Assembly: GCA_036362985.1 (NCBI GenBank)
Contig: JAYGXS010000003.1
Location: forward strand, 73,253,674 to 73,317,673
DNA from: Ligula intestinalis
Taxonomy: Eukaryota; Platyhelminthes; Cestoda; Diphyllobothriidea; Diphyllobothriidae
DNA: 64,000 bases
Direction of reading: 5' to 3'
The number at the start of each line of letters is the position of its first letter. Position 1 is the first letter of the stretch. Position numbers and translations under genes: made by a program. Shown piece after piece: positions 1 through 11,625 of this stretch. A model generated the notes under the pieces. It made no database searches. It was not told the origin of the DNA and worked only from the letters and a program-made list of their open reading frames with translations.

Positions 1-939
1 GTGCAAAATGAACAAAAATTGAGGCCATCTTAAGGGTATTTGCTACAAACGCAAGCCCATGGAAATACTATACTATTAAAACACTCCTATCACAATTAGG
101 TGGCCTCACTATTATCTATACCAAAAAGAGCGTCAATGCAGTTTCCAAAACAAAAGCTTAACATGCTAGCTTCTGTCCCCATCAGCACCGTCTTAGCCTA
201 CATCTTTCTACTAGGGTTTGGGCCAACTTGAGACGCAGAAACCCATGGGGATGCTGTGCGTTAATTTCTGGGCAATATTGGTTAGCAATACCGTAATATT
301 CCTTCATACAGATAACTGCATGCGTTCGTTTTGTAGCTTATCATCTAGAAAAAGAAAAATGTACACGATAAATACTCATCTTTATTTTTTTGGATCATTG
401 GAATTCAGTGGACCATTTATTAAAGTCTTAGCACTTGGCCGCGTCGGTTGGTCAAGCTCATCCCATGCACACCAATCCAGCCACTGAGCCCTGCTATGAG
501 TAAATATAAACGATTTTATACATGTTTTCTGAGTTATTTTTTCCGTCTATTGTTGCGTGGATATAAGAATGGTTGTAGATTCAGTTCCTTTCATTGTACA
601 GATCAGCTGTAATTTGGCTGAACTTCATTTTAAGAAAGCTCAATAGAATCTCAATGAAAAGTTTCGCAGGGGGGAAATAAAAATATATTATTAGTATTTC
701 TGAGGAAGGAGGTTCCCATATTGCCTTAGTCCACATTTAGCGTATGCATAAAGGTTTCCACGTTTTGGAGGAGATTGCGAAGCAGAACTTAGTACACATA
801 ATACAGAAATTGTTTCGAAGTGTTCTATTTGCTCTTAGACAGAGTCTCGGATACGACTTTTTCTCAACTTATACCTTATCTTTCTTGTCCCGCGTAAAAC
901 GACCTTTCAGGTATATTAGAACCTATTTGCTCACATGCG
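1..939. other. Upstream flank of the first gene, no gene seen
   Basis: AT-rich sequence without a recognisable coding region, repeat or RNA gene. An in-frame stop (TAA, 895-897) closes the reading frame just upstream of the ATG at 940, which supports that ATG as the start of the following gene. Short open stretches at 218-487 and 744-947 resemble nothing and have no coding signature I can see. No convincing promoter was identified. Confidence 0.5.
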
Positions 940-2322
940 ATGGCTGATCCGCCGGACGATGCCCCTAGTGGTCCCTTGCGATACCAGACGTTCAAGAATG
1001 TATATGAACTGAAGTTATATATACACGGGTTACAATATGTACGTACGCAATTCCATATAACTCACCTACAGTCATGCGGTGCAAAATATAGAATGGACAA
1101 GATGGAATATTTTAGTCGCAGCACAAGGGAATATGACAAATTAATGTACAAAGAAATAAGATACATCTGTTGTGGTGCAAGCTCCAAGTACTTGTATTAT
1201 TCTCAATGATATTTTTAGCGACTCATGCCCATCTTTTATAACAGTTAAGGCAATAGGCGGCGAACTTAAAATCGTCGATTGCGACCCTCTTCACAACCAC
1301 ACAAATCCGTCTACAGAAAGGCTTCTTCCAACGGTTTCCTTCGTTGGGGGTAATTCATATACTTAAGCCTCCATTTCCTTAGATGGCGTCAAAAAACGTG
1401 AACCTGATCCGGAATTGTCAGCTGTCTTTCGCGCTCTGTTCGAGGGTCATGAATTCTCTTCTTATGAAGAGCTTCAAAAAAATATGAGCTTGCTTTCCAT
1501 GGTTTGTTCTTTTCTGCAGTATGTCATCTTCATTTAGAAAACTGGTGCAAGCTACATACGTCGCCATACCACAAAACTGCCACCCGAAGACGAGGGCAGT
1601 TGTCGATGTGTTTATAAGCGCCTCCTTTATGAGTGCAAACATGCTGGTACATTCAGGAGTCGTGCTACTCAGGGCATTTGTCGAAAGTACCAGCAAATTT
1701 TAATCTTTCATAATTTTACAGGTCTAAGATGATTAACTGCCCTTCTCGGATAAACTTCATATACAAAGGCTGCGGTCTCCGTCTTGCGACTTTCAACCTG
1801 ATACATAATCACCTCTTGACTCCTCAGCCAACACCAGTCATTTCAAAAGGGCAAAAATGTGTCCAGTCTTTACCAGCTTTTGCACAGTCACACTGTCAAG
1901 CGCCTAATATTCCAAGTGAAATGCAAAACAGTAGGTTGATCGGTATCATTCATAAATTATAGGCCATTCCCATCCGCGACTAACTGCTGTCTTTGGCAAT
2001 TGCGATGCCTCGCGGACAGTTAGTACTGAACCGTTTTACAATGATGACTACTTTTCTAACGATGCAGCTTTTCTAAATGGACATGGCGCTTTAAGTACGC
2101 TAGGTTCTCTGACTTGGTCGCCCCCACCTCAACTCAATTTGTCGGAACCAGTGAAACGTTCGCAAGTTATGAACTTAGTCGATCAACTATTTGAAGTTGC
2201 CTCCACAAGGTATTATCTCTTGCTTGTCTTATCAGAACTCCTTCAGTAAACCAAGCGATTTAGATGAGGGTGCCAATAGACTGAGGGACCTTATTGACTG
2301 GTGGAAGAAAGATGGAAATTGA
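940..2322 (+). CDS. Seven-exon gene, 392-aa protein with two FAR1/FLYWCH-like zinc-cluster domains
   Basis: Spliced model: exons 940-1187, 1219-1349, 1383-1501, 1538-1686, 1722-1930, 1963-2209 and 2247-2322. Introns are 31, 33, 36, 35, 32 and 37 bp, all GT-AG, in phases 2, 1, 0, 2, 1, 2. Every stop or frame change in the genomic read falls on one of these junctions, and the joined length is 1179 nt (393 codons with stop). The start ATG (context gcgATGG) follows an in-frame stop. Domain 1 has C77/C78, CPSFI at C86 and HNH at 108-110. Domain 2 has C199, CPSRI at C222 and HNH at 244-246. The Cys-to-HNH spacing is 22 residues in both. This C-C-HxH pattern is that of FAR1/FLYWCH/WRKY-GCM1-type DNA-binding zinc clusters, common at the N terminus of MULE transposases and in transcription factors. 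No DDE transposase or SWIM domain follows; the C-terminal third is Ser/Pro/Leu-rich and ends with an acidic/Trp-Lys segment. A nuclear DNA-binding role is inferred. It could be a domesticated transposase N terminus. Confidence 0.75.
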
Positions 2323-4056
2323 GGGTTTCCTGAGTCCAGAAACAAAAAGCCAACCAATTTGTGCAAAAGAGCAATACGTGGAGCCCTCGCCTCACGGGAA
2401 TCACTTTCGGAGGCGCTGCGCCTGATCTAATTGCACTTCAGGAGACGTGGCAACTTTTTAAGAGAAAGATTGCATTTATGTATTTTTCCTGACTTTACTA
2501 AAATATCATTTTTTTATAAAAAGTATCTTCTGATATCTAAGTTAATCTACACGTAAAGTGTGTTCCTCCATGCTATTCTGTTAGACTTTCCGAAGGATTG
2601 CAGTCCGCAGTAACATCGGATATGTTAATAACTCGATTTTCCTGAAGAATGCACGTCGGTTGGCAGGCGAGTCACATCTCCCTCCAAGCTCTTTTTCCTC
2701 TCGTGTGCATTAGCTTCCAGTTAAGTTTACCAACCGTTTGTTCGCGACAAATGCTCTGCCCCAAGTTTTTGTCATATATCAGAACCACTCTCTTACCATA
2801 CTAGTAGAAGGTCGAGAAGACAGGGCGAGAACCTCCTTAGGGCCAATAGCGGTCGCGCCAATTATTCGTCTGCAAGAACTAGCGACTGTTATGCATTGCA
2901 CACATGAATACCGGCGAGGAAAGACTGGATTGTGAGCTAACGAAGGGGAAGACACGCAGATGACAGCTTTGATGCTTATTGACTATTTAGTCTTTTCCGA
3001 TTGTTTCTGAGCAAGCGTTGGTTGGATTGATTGCTTGGGCATGCCACTTATCCGCATATAAGGGAAGAGGAAGCGTCGAAAAAGAGGGCAACTGAAGAAT
3101 TGGTTCGGCACCGTCCGTCAAGACATGGAAGCGGTTCTTGGACCTATCTTCGGTCTCCGTCGCTGGAGAAGAGACTGGATGGAGCTCTCCAGATCCGCTG
3201 TCACCAATTATCACGCATGGAGAGGTACCTCCGTGACATCATTGAGGCCGGTTAGATCAGGCGTGATCACAGCCGTAGCAAGAACAAGTAGTAAATATAT
3301 AAGGAAAGATCTAACACCTTCGGGCGCTGTCGACTTACTGAATCACATCAGAGTTGAGCCCATAGCAATAATCGTCGCCAATTGGTGATGTGATAAACTG
3401 AGCACATTGTCTACGCTGAATAACTGACGTGATTTCGTAGAATTTATTCGGTTTGTCCTGTGTTAGACCTTCTTTGCTGAGCATTTTCATCGCCTCCTTA
3501 CATTTAGTCACAAAGACCAAGTCAGGCAGGCAGAAAGCAGCAGCCAGCCGTACATACATACCATGTAAAACCTAGAATTAATAATCGCTGCCACTTTCTG
3601 GCTTGTGAGCTGTTGCAATGTATATTTTACGCCAAGCTTGTGCTGTACCTTATTGTAGTTATGGATGGGCACCTGTCGACGGGTACTTTTGCATCGGAAC
3701 TAAACGAGATCAAGAAAGTGTGTCCCAAATCTAACCTCGACAGTCCGCTTTACTCGGTCTTCTCAGGAGAACGTGACATTCTTTCTTCGCTATTTTAGAT
3801 CCTATGCAATCCTCGTATTGGGGGCGCCCAAGAAGTTTGGAAGTCTATTAACTAGCTGCAAAATACGATCCTCGTAATATGGCCAGGTTATAAGGGCTCC
3901 TTCATCTGGCAGGTTAAACGCACGCGTGGTCATTTACAGTGAGGAGATGAATGCCTGATGCAAGCTGCATTGGCCACACTCTCTTTCCTTTCCTATACAT
4001 CAGTGACCTTTCCGGGTCCAAAGAAGTGGGAATGAGATTGCGCCCGATAACTGAGT
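2323..4056. other. Unassigned region downstream of the zinc-cluster gene
   Basis: Contains several ORFs of 60-90 codons on both strands (for example 3031-3255 +, 3125-3388 +, 3335-3559 -, 3613-3798 +). They overlap each other and match no family I recognise. Because the neighbouring gene uses introns near 35 bp, short exons of an unrecognised gene could hide here, but I could not join any with confidence. No transposon signature was seen. Confidence 0.3.
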
Positions 4057-4678
4057 TTGCGTGAAGCCGTCTACCGTGTGGTGCATATTGAAGGTCGATC
4101 TCAAGAAGTTGGAACGTTCATTGCGACCATATGTAGAGAGAGTCACTATGGTATAACCCCCGTTTTGGAGAGGATGACGATTATGATGAGAAGAGAGGTA
4201 CTGATTTGCCATGAGAATAAATTCCCTGGCGTCCGTCTCACTTTTTCACATACCACTAAACTGTCCAGATCTTTCAATAGGTTGATACTGACCTTGGACT
4301 TAGTGGTCGGCGCGATGTTTGACCCAATGGAGGACGTACTGCAAAAATTTCCGACAGAGGTTTGGCGCATCTTTAAAAATGCACAAAGAGAGTCAACATG
4401 ACTGTCGTTTCTGTTTGGCGTTACGTTTGTCTGGAGGCGGGGATGGAAAACCACCACATCTGTGCTCAGTTAACGAGCATATTCACGCTGTTGACTTTTG
4501 TAACCATAGGAGCGTGCTACTGTCGACAGCCAAAGCAACCGTGATATTAAAACAAGTCTCTCTCTCTCATTGCCCTCCAGATAATGTTCAGGTCGTTGCT
4601 ATCCAATTAGTGAACACCAATCATCGTCAACCTCGACCGAGTAATTGTATTCAGGTTGCGTGGGGTCACGTGTTCTGA
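4057..4678 (+). CDS. Possible coding segment, unassigned
   Basis: Two overlapping plus-strand open frames, 4057-4401 (114 codons) and 4319-4678 (119 codons), are long for this window, but a minus-strand frame (4146-4457) also stays open. The second contains a Cys- and His-containing stretch near its start with a C2H2-finger flavour (an FGASLKMH segment followed by H-x4-H, then a CxxC pair), but a proper C2H2 pair with standard spacing is missing. I do not recognise a family. It may be part of a gene with very short introns, like the neighbour at 940-2322, or chance. No splice chain was established. Confidence 0.22.
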
Positions 4679-4715
4679 GATACGCTCTCTCCTTCTCCAA
4701 GCGTTAAACCAATAT

Positions 4716-5233
4716 TTAGCTTGGTGCTGCTGATACGACTTTCACTTGGCTTGCCCTCGACAACATTCCAGCTCGGGTGCACTGAAAAGGTTTTGCACGC
4801 ATTTCGTATCGATGACCATCACTCTTTCCTTTGTAGGTTTTTGCATTTTGATGGTCACCAGATCCTGATATAAGGTGCTTTGATAGCCGATTCACGCTGT
4901 CCAACTGCCTTTCTACTCCCTTACATATAGACTGAGGGGAGGTCATGGGTCGTATGCAGCTTGTACTGTCTGATCAAACTCAATGCAGACAGTGCGATCC
5001 AGTTCGTTAACATGTTCTCTGCGCATGTAGGTGCTGTTATCTTCCCAACTGGATATGTAGGTGTTGTGACCAGGTAGTGCGTCGTGAGTATAGCAGCACA
5101 CAGACTCCGGCTGTGAGAGCTGGGATCCGTGCCGCTGCCCCTGTCCTATTCTTGTGTAAAATTCTGGCCAAGCTTGTTGTGGACCAGCGAGCGTGGTGCT
5201 GCGTCTAGGTGTGGATTTCCTCGTGTCAGCCAC
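4716..5233 (-). CDS. Two adjacent unassigned minus ORFs overlapping at ATGA
   Basis: Reading leftward, ORF 5233-4943 (96 codons) ends at a TGA that overlaps the ATG of ORF 4946-4716 (76 codons). Such an arrangement can mean one original frame broken by a single indel. The first product is rich in Ser, Thr, Gln and acidic residues; the second is basic. Neither shows a domain I recognise, a signal peptide or a membrane segment. No transposon similarity was seen, so this could be a decayed gene or chance openness. Confidence 0.22.
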
Positions 5234-6805
5234 TTAAAACCCATATAGTTCCCGGTCTTCTTAACTGGTTTTACACTGGGCATGCACGGGTGTGGAAAAA
5301 GAGAGTGCGGCAGCTGCAGAGCAAGTCTTCTGCCACTTGGAACTAATTTACGCGCAAGTCACAGCGTTTATTTCCAGCCTGCTGTAAAACATGTGGTGGA
5401 CATAGTCAAACTCCACTGTCGAGCTATCAGCTGTAGGCCAGCCATGTGAGGGCCATTAACTAATAGATATTGAAAACAGGAAACCGTCCTCCTGACGGGT
5501 GATGTAGACGACACAGTTTTGCTGGGTGTTCAAACAAGTCAGGCAGCGGGAACCGGAAAAAGTCAGCAGCAGAAGGTGTTTTGTCAGCTGGGGGCACACC
5601 GTTGGCGTTCGGGCCTCACACAGCGCTTTGTGTCTATGACGCACGGTGAGTGTGTCTCTCAGTGTGTCTCTCCAGCTAGACACGCTCTCGTCCACCTTGG
5701 CTAGATTTCAAATCCATGCCTACTTAATTAAATAAGTAGGCATATTTTAACCATTGAATATCATTAAGCGCTGTAATTTTCACGTCGAATGTCTGCGAGT
5801 TCCGTTACTGTGTGCTACAGGGTGGTAGCGTTTTCTGCCTGTTTGAATCGCAGGACAGAATATAGATGACCCAGCGTCATTTTAAAGCAAAGACTTATAG
5901 TGTACACATGCAGGTGCATAGCGACACGCAGTAAACAGTTGAGAACTATAATTGACGATTTCGGGCTTATTTTTTGTCGTCCGGTAGGGAAAACGTGTCT
6001 TTATCAACGAACATATCCGATTACTAACTATTAACGTCACACTTAATTCATAAACCAGGATTCCAAGTCAGCGTGAAACCATTCGTGTTCATTTCCTCAG
6101 TCACGATTAGTTAACAAATAATACTCTTATGATGGTTAGTCCTCCCGGTTTCAGTCCAGGGACGCGAGCCAGCGACCCTATAGGCTAACATTTGATTTAA
6201 TGCTCCAGCGCTGGAGGATTCCAATTCCGGTCTTGGCTCCCTGAAACTGGTGAATAATTCAGAAATGACTGTTTTAGTGTCGCTACTAGATAACACTACT
6301 TGTATCCGTGCCTCTTCACGTATCCTTTACCCCACGTTTGTAGTTTAAATGTGCACACAATAAGCCAATTTCATATGCGTTAACAAGAACACACATCATG
6401 CGTTTATAAATTATCTCCTGGCTACTTGCTACGTCCACGATCGGTGGTTTTCGAAAAAAGCTTACCGTGAAGACTAGCTATGAAATTAGCAGGCTCTCGG
6501 ATTTGTAAAGTAAGCAGTTTGGACAAGCGGCTATGGTATCAACAGGATGCGTATGGTCCAGGTTTGGCATGCCCGTGGTCCTAGAAAATACCACAAAGCG
6601 ACATAGTGACAGCCTACTCTCATTCAATGGCATCGCTTGCTGCGGCTGCCTTAAGATTCGGTTTTGAAGTTGGGGCCAGTCTGCTGCTTAGTTGCCAGAT
6701 CCGAGAGCCAGCTTATGTCACAGGTACTCTTTGCTGAATTCACTTCTATGCTATGTTACTTGTGAGTACGCCGGGTAAATAAAAAGTAGGTCGACAAGCC
6801 GAGCA
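5234..6805. other. Intergenic region, short inverted repeats only
   Basis: No coding region recognised. It contains a strong hairpin at 5716-5743 (listed separately) and a 14-bp perfect palindrome at 6203-6216 (CTCCAGCGCTGGAG). The right edge abuts the truncated 5' end of the PLE at about 6806. Confidence 0.4.
5716..5743. repeat. Perfect 11-bp inverted repeat with 6-nt loop
   Basis: ATGCCTACTTA (5716-5726) pairs perfectly with TAAGTAGGCAT (5733-5743) around the loop ATTAAA. It is not associated with a recognised gene. It could be a small hairpin-forming element or chance. Confidence 0.6.
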
Positions 6806-8645
6806 AGGCAGGAGCCCTCACGAGAAGAGAAGCACTGGCCACAAAAGCCACTGATGCCGCGATGGCGCGCTTTTCCCGCCTGCCCAAAGTCCACAAGTCA
6901 GGAGAGTCCCTACGCCCCATCGCCTCATTACGTGGCACCCCAACCTTTGGGCTGTCAAAGTGGTTGTACCAGTGACTTTCCTTCCTCATCAAGAATTCGC
7001 CGTGGACAGTGAAGTCAGCCGAAGAGTTCTTGGCGCACATTCAGCATCTTGAGGTAGAGGCAGACGAGGTGATGGTGTCATTTGATGTGATCTTGTTATT
7101 CACCTCCATCCCGCCCACCCTGACTGTCAACATTATCGAGGACCTTCTTCGTGAAAAATAGGACGCAACTCAAACGAGCGCACATCATTGAGCCACTCTA
7201 ACTGGGCTTAAAGACCCTTTTCACCTTCAACGGCCAAGTGTACGAGCAGAAGAAGGGGACATCGATGGGCTCCCCTCTGTCTGGACTCATTGCCGAAGCA
7301 GTTCTGCAGAGGCTTGAACAGCTAGTCTTCAGCTCGGACCCGCCGGAGTTCTGGGCCCAATATGTCGATGACACATTTGTCATACTAAAGCGGGGCCACG
7401 TACAAGCTTTAAAGGCATTGTTAAATTCGATCTTTCTCTACATCCAGTTCACCATGGAAGAAGAAGTCAACAATCACTTGCCCTTCCTTGACTTCCAAGT
7501 TATATAACCAGCAGACGGGAAGCTATGAACAACGGTCTACCGTAAGACAACTAACACCAGGCGCATTCTTCACTTCCAAAGCAACCACCTTGTTGGCCAC
7601 GAACGCAGTTGTATCAGAACCCTTTTCCGACGTGGGAAGCAGGAGGAGATGAAGGTCTTACATGCCCTTTTCAAAGCCAACGGTCATCCGAAGCCCTTCA
7701 TCCGCAAGTGTCTCACAAAGCCTCTCATTCATCGGTCGAGCGAAACAAAGCTAAAATTCTGGCTCGCCATCCCCTACATGAAAAACGTCTCAGAGGTGAC
7801 TGCATGAATCCTAGAACCTTTTGGGATCGGAGTGGCGCATAGACCAAATTTCCAAATCAGACAGCCAATCATGAAGCCCAAAGACCCGCTGCCAGCAACG
7901 GAGCAATCAGCCGTAGTCTACAGCATAAAATGCAAAAACTGCGAGGCGAGACATGTTGGAGAAACGGACAAACGCCTGGGCACAAGATTGCATGAACATC
8001 AACTTGTAATCAATCGCAAGGACAAGTTGCCTTTAGTCTATGGTCATGTGCAACAGCTCAACCACGAATTCGCCTTTGAGAAAGCGAGGGTGATCGGCAG
8101 GACTAATGAGAAACTGGCCAAGCTAGTGCTGGAAAGTTGGTCCTCCAGGGGCACAATCAACAGAGCTATCGACTTGAACCTTGCCTACCAAGCGCTTCGG
8201 ACAAGGCTCGGATCAAGTGGGCCAGAGACAGTAGGGCAAACGAGTACGCAGGACCGAGAGCCAACGCCCACGGAAAATAGGGGTGGAGGTCGGAGGTCAC
8301 GTGACCAACATCAAACACTGCCTCACCGTCGCAACCACGAGGCAAAGAACAACCCAAGTGCACAGTAACAAGTGATCAGTCCGCATACTGACTCGCCTAC
8401 AACTACGCTGACCACAGAGGGGACGAAGGTCACGCCAGCCCACCAGCAGCCAACGGGAGACCAAACGGGGTTGGCAACGAACGGGCAACTCAAAGTTCAG
8501 ACGTCCAACACCGATATAATTTGAGACAGACGGCAAGGCTGGCTAACTCAAGACCACCAGACTCAGCTACCACAACACTCTGACGATGGAAGCAAGGTTT
8601 TCGAAACGTCAGTTCAAATATAATTTGGTCCATGGACCCAACCCC
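6806..8645 (+). mobile_element. Penelope-like retroelement, 5'-truncated and inactivated (RT plus GIY-YIG endonuclease)
   Basis: Frame 1 from 6808 reads the RT start of PLEs (LPKVHK, then LRPIASLRGTPTFGLSKWLYQ) and motif A (FDV-x3-FTSIP). After a frameshift near 7162-7180, frame 2 reads KGTSMGSPLSGLIAE and the catalytic YVDD box, then runs through the linker into the endonuclease (VVY, CxxC, HVGET, LHEHQ), ending near 8210. The catalytic Asp pair is intact. It is dead: in-frame stops at 6973 (TGA), 7159 (TAG), 7199 (TAA), 7505 (TAA), 7526 (TGA) and 7805 (TGA), the frameshift, and a missing N-terminal part. In the endonuclease the Tyr of YIG is His. A 3' untranslated region follows (8370-8645), carrying the tail module at 8580-8606. 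PLE reverse transcriptases prime at broken or telomeric ends and are related to telomerase. Confidence 0.92.
8580..8606 (+). ncRNA. Hammerhead-like PLE tail module
   Basis: CTGACGA (8580-8586), then a 16-nt spacer that can fold GGAAGC/GTTTTC around AAG (with G-T wobbles), then GAAA (8603-8606) and CGTCAG. Most copies in this window have a 19-nt spacer; this one is 3 nt shorter. CTGANGA-hairpin-GAAA matches two core elements of the hammerhead ribozyme, which is known from PLEs. No normal helix III is seen, so activity is not claimed. Confidence 0.5.
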
Positions 8646-8821
8646 TCTTCCTCTTCATTATCTTTGGGAAATGATGAACGCGAGGACATATCTGGACTCC
8701 GAATTTTTCGGCGATTTCCTAATCCATATTATTGTTAAACGTTTTGCGGAACAACCAACTAATTAAAATAAATATTTCTTGAAATTGCTGAAAAAAAAGA
8801 AATGGTGGCTAGGAGGTCGTC

Positions 8822-9054
8822 TGCTTCAACTTACCTGAGGTCCAACTTACCGTTCTAGAATTAGATCAGTATAGTCCTTGGCGCGGAACATCGCGCGAGA
8901 AACAAATTCAACTCTATTTTCCACTTACTTCTACAAATATTCTTCGATGGCTATCCTATTTCCGTACCCTAAAAAACCCTATAACCACCGTTTTCATACG
9001 ACAAAATGCTGGGACTAGGCGTATATGAGGTGAACTACCTAAACCACCTTTGCC
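8822..9054 (+). repeat. Right-hand part of a MITE family (same family as 37008-37585)
   Basis: Shared with the reverse complement of 37008-37294, including ACCACCGTTTT, a GGGACTAGG block and an end in CACCTTTGCC. It carries one terminal repeat only, so it is a partial copy. No coding capacity. Confidence 0.65.
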
Positions 9055-9199
9055 TTTTTTGTCTGTTTGCGTGCCTGAATCATCTACTGATCAGTGTGAT
9101 CGAAAAGGGTTGAGTCGCAACGCCAAAAATGTGTGCGTTGCTCATCGTATCACAGGAAAAGCGTGCTCAGGCTTGGTAGGCCGATACATCATACAGTTA

Positions 9200-9290
9200 C
9201 CTAATTCAGAGAAAGAAACTTCGGTGGCTAGAAAATGGCTTTTATTGGCCTGACGTTTCGCATTCTTCCTAGAACCCATCATCAGAAGCC
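9200..9290 (-). mobile_element. Solo PLE 3' tail
   Basis: On the minus strand: CTGATGA (complement of 9279-9285), a 19-nt spacer with a 7-bp stem containing one mismatch, GAAA (complement of 9256-9259), then CGTCAGGCCAATAAA. No endonuclease or reverse transcriptase lies upstream on the minus strand, so this is a severely truncated insertion. Confidence 0.65.
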
Positions 9291-9299
9291 GTCCCAGAT

Positions 9300-10995
9300 A
9301 AGGGTATGCGCGTTACCTAATTGACAGCATTCCCCCATTTTCTCCATCCGACAATGGCGCAGGAATGCTGAGCTTCGCTGATTAAAACCAGCAGTTTATC
9401 ACTAAAACTTTCTTCCAGCGTAACTAAAAGCACATACGGATATAATATTCCAGTGATGATCCTGTAGTGACCCCCTTTCTTAGTCATGCTTTCTTCGGAC
9501 GCCGCGCGGACTAGGTCATATCTGGCGTGACCACCACGCGTCCGCAAGACACCATAGTCAAGGCCTCCGTTCAAGGTCACTCCTGTCTGGCTTTCTCAAG
9601 GCGGTCTAGTCTCACTAGCCAACCACTTCTCAAGGTTAGACCAGTGCCAGAGATGCGGACGATTTGTTTACGCTCATTCACTTCCAGAGCCGACAACTCA
9701 CTGTTCGGTTGCAGACTATCTGGACTCCGGCTCATTCATGGCTGGCCTGCACTCGGCTGGAAGTCACTTTCCTATTGCTTACATACTACGCTTGTTCCTA
9801 CCTTAGTAAATTCTCCCTGACGCTATGGCCTTCCACGCCTTATACTAGCCACTAGCTTAAACATGTTGGGATGCGTTCTCTTGTCTATTATCCGGCTGGA
9901 CCACATCGTATCCCACAGTCCTACGGATAGCACTCTTGGTTAGCCTTTAGCTATTTCACGCTTTCATAGCCGAGGATACTATGGAATTCGCATGCTCGTT
10001 TGCCAAAACCGACCACGTCTACTGATTAGATCACGATCTCGTTCTTACCGACCTCCCTATTTTCACGCATCCGCTCCCCAAAGTTCTCATCAAGTTATAA
10101 TAGCCTATCTACAGCGCAGCTAACTAAAGGCAATAAAGTTGGTCAGTTGGAATATTTAGAAAACCGCTTGCCCCTACCTCCACCGTGACATTTTAGGTTC
10201 TCTCTCTCTCTCCGGACAGGAGGTTTCTGAGGGCGGCCAAGATTGCTGTCTCTCAACAAGCCTCGCCCTCTCCTCTCCTCTGACTATCGTTGCGGACCAA
10301 TGCTCCCCTCACTGCGTCGTTGGCCACCGGATAGGCATTCTGAAGTGTATCAGGCCAGCAGGTGCTGAAGCAGGCAAGTGCCCTCTTCATGGCCTCTCAA
10401 GACACACTTTGGCTTTGTTTTTGGCAAGCGAATGAGAGGCACTGAAGTGGCAGAAAGCTGACTAACGTTCAGGGAGTACTTCATTGGGGCCGGAAGGGCT
10501 TGCGAGATTGAGGGAAGGACTGAAGACGGACGCGCGAGTCGGCGTTGCAGGGTTCTGCGACGTGTTCATAAGTACCAGAAAAAAATTCAAACCTTGTAGT
10601 GTTGAGCTCATGGCCCAACGCCTTATAGAACAACTTTTTAGGACAATGAAAACGAACGAGGTGCCTGCGCCTTCTTGGTTTGCTTCCGCTCATGTCTCAA
10701 AATCGGTTGGTCAGTAAGAACGTTTTTGAAGGAGTGGAAATCGCGCTCTTTAAAGTTTTAATTTGTCAGGCATTCGAGTACGTCTGGCATGCTAGTTAAT
10801 TAGGCTGTCAGCCGAGATGGCGTACTTAAGATTTTTTCTTTAGATGCGAATCTCGTATGCACATAGGAAAAAAGTTATTAGCCTGACTTTCCAGAGCAAA
10901 TTAGTTCAGTTTGGAGACAGTTGAAAAAAAAAACAGAATTTTCAGTACTTCCAGCTCCTGACAGCTGAGCCTGTCTACCTTAATTCCGATCTCTT
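9300..10995. other. No gene recognised; GC-rich block at 9500-9860
   Basis: The part 9500-9860 is richer in GC than its flanks and ends in CTGACGCTATGGCCTTCC, which resembles the end of the dispersed blocks at 15268-15650 and 20290-20600. A CT-rich low-complexity patch lies at 10200-10285. Overlapping ORFs at 10481-10717 on both strands match nothing. Confidence 0.35.
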
Positions 10996-11180
10996 TTGAT
11001 AAATTCCGGACAATTCTGTTTCTGCTACTCCTTTCTGGTTATGTCTCTGATGAAGAATCCGCAATGGATGTTGAAACGTCAGGTGAAGAATAAAATGTTG
11101 TCCCAGGGATCAAATCTTCCTCTCCTCAATTCAAACTCTGACTTGGAACCTCGCGCACCCAGGCCATTTTCAACTCTGTT
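10996..11180 (+). mobile_element. Solo PLE 3' tail
   Basis: CTGATGA (11047-11053), a 19-nt spacer forming an imperfect AATCC/GGAT(g)TT hairpin, GAAA (11073-11076), then CGTCAGGTGAAGAATAAAA and the downstream box resembling GTTCCAGTGATC. The open frame here (10996-11316) is a by-product of the conserved tail, not a gene. Confidence 0.65.
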
Positions 11181-11499
11181 GCTAAATCTAGGTACTAAAT
11201 ATTTATGTGAGAACTATTCCGAAATCAGCAGGTACTACTTGTATTTTATCAATAAAGCACCGCAACTGCAGTACTGCAGTACGTACTCGTTAACTTGCAG
11301 GCACGATCAAACTTGAGCTGCAGTAAACGGGTAAATGGAAGGGAAAGACAACGGGTTTAAGGAACAAACATTTTATCCTCCGCCCGCGAAAACGTGGGTT
11401 TTCTCGTAGAAAAAGCATGCCGTATGCATTTTGAGGTCCCGAGCAACTTTGAACGTTACGGCCTATGGCGCGTCGGTCATTGCTTGCGCGGGCACCTCC

Positions 11500-11625
11500 C
11501 TGCGGGCAAATCTCGATGGTTCAGCGGACTATTGATTGGTTCGGACGCGCGTGAGCAGCAGACACTGATTGGCTGCCCGATTAAACATGTGCATTCTGCG
11601 GCCAGTCGGTCGGCTTGGTCTGCGG
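11500..11625 (+). repeat. Dispersed repeat with ATTGG boxes, copy 1
   Basis: Closely similar to 15655-15782 in the same orientation, sharing GCGCGTGAGCAGCAGACACT and the flanking TGATTG and GGCTGCCCGATT blocks. Two or three ATTGG (inverted CCAAT) motifs suggest a transposon promoter or LTR-like region. No element boundary was found. Confidence 0.55.

Noticed and set aside
6756..7040. 94-codon minus ORF
   Set aside because: Antisense shadow of the PLE reverse transcriptase.
8166..8536. Minus-strand ORFs over the PLE endonuclease and UTR
   Set aside because: They overlap the well-supported plus-strand PLE and have no family similarity.
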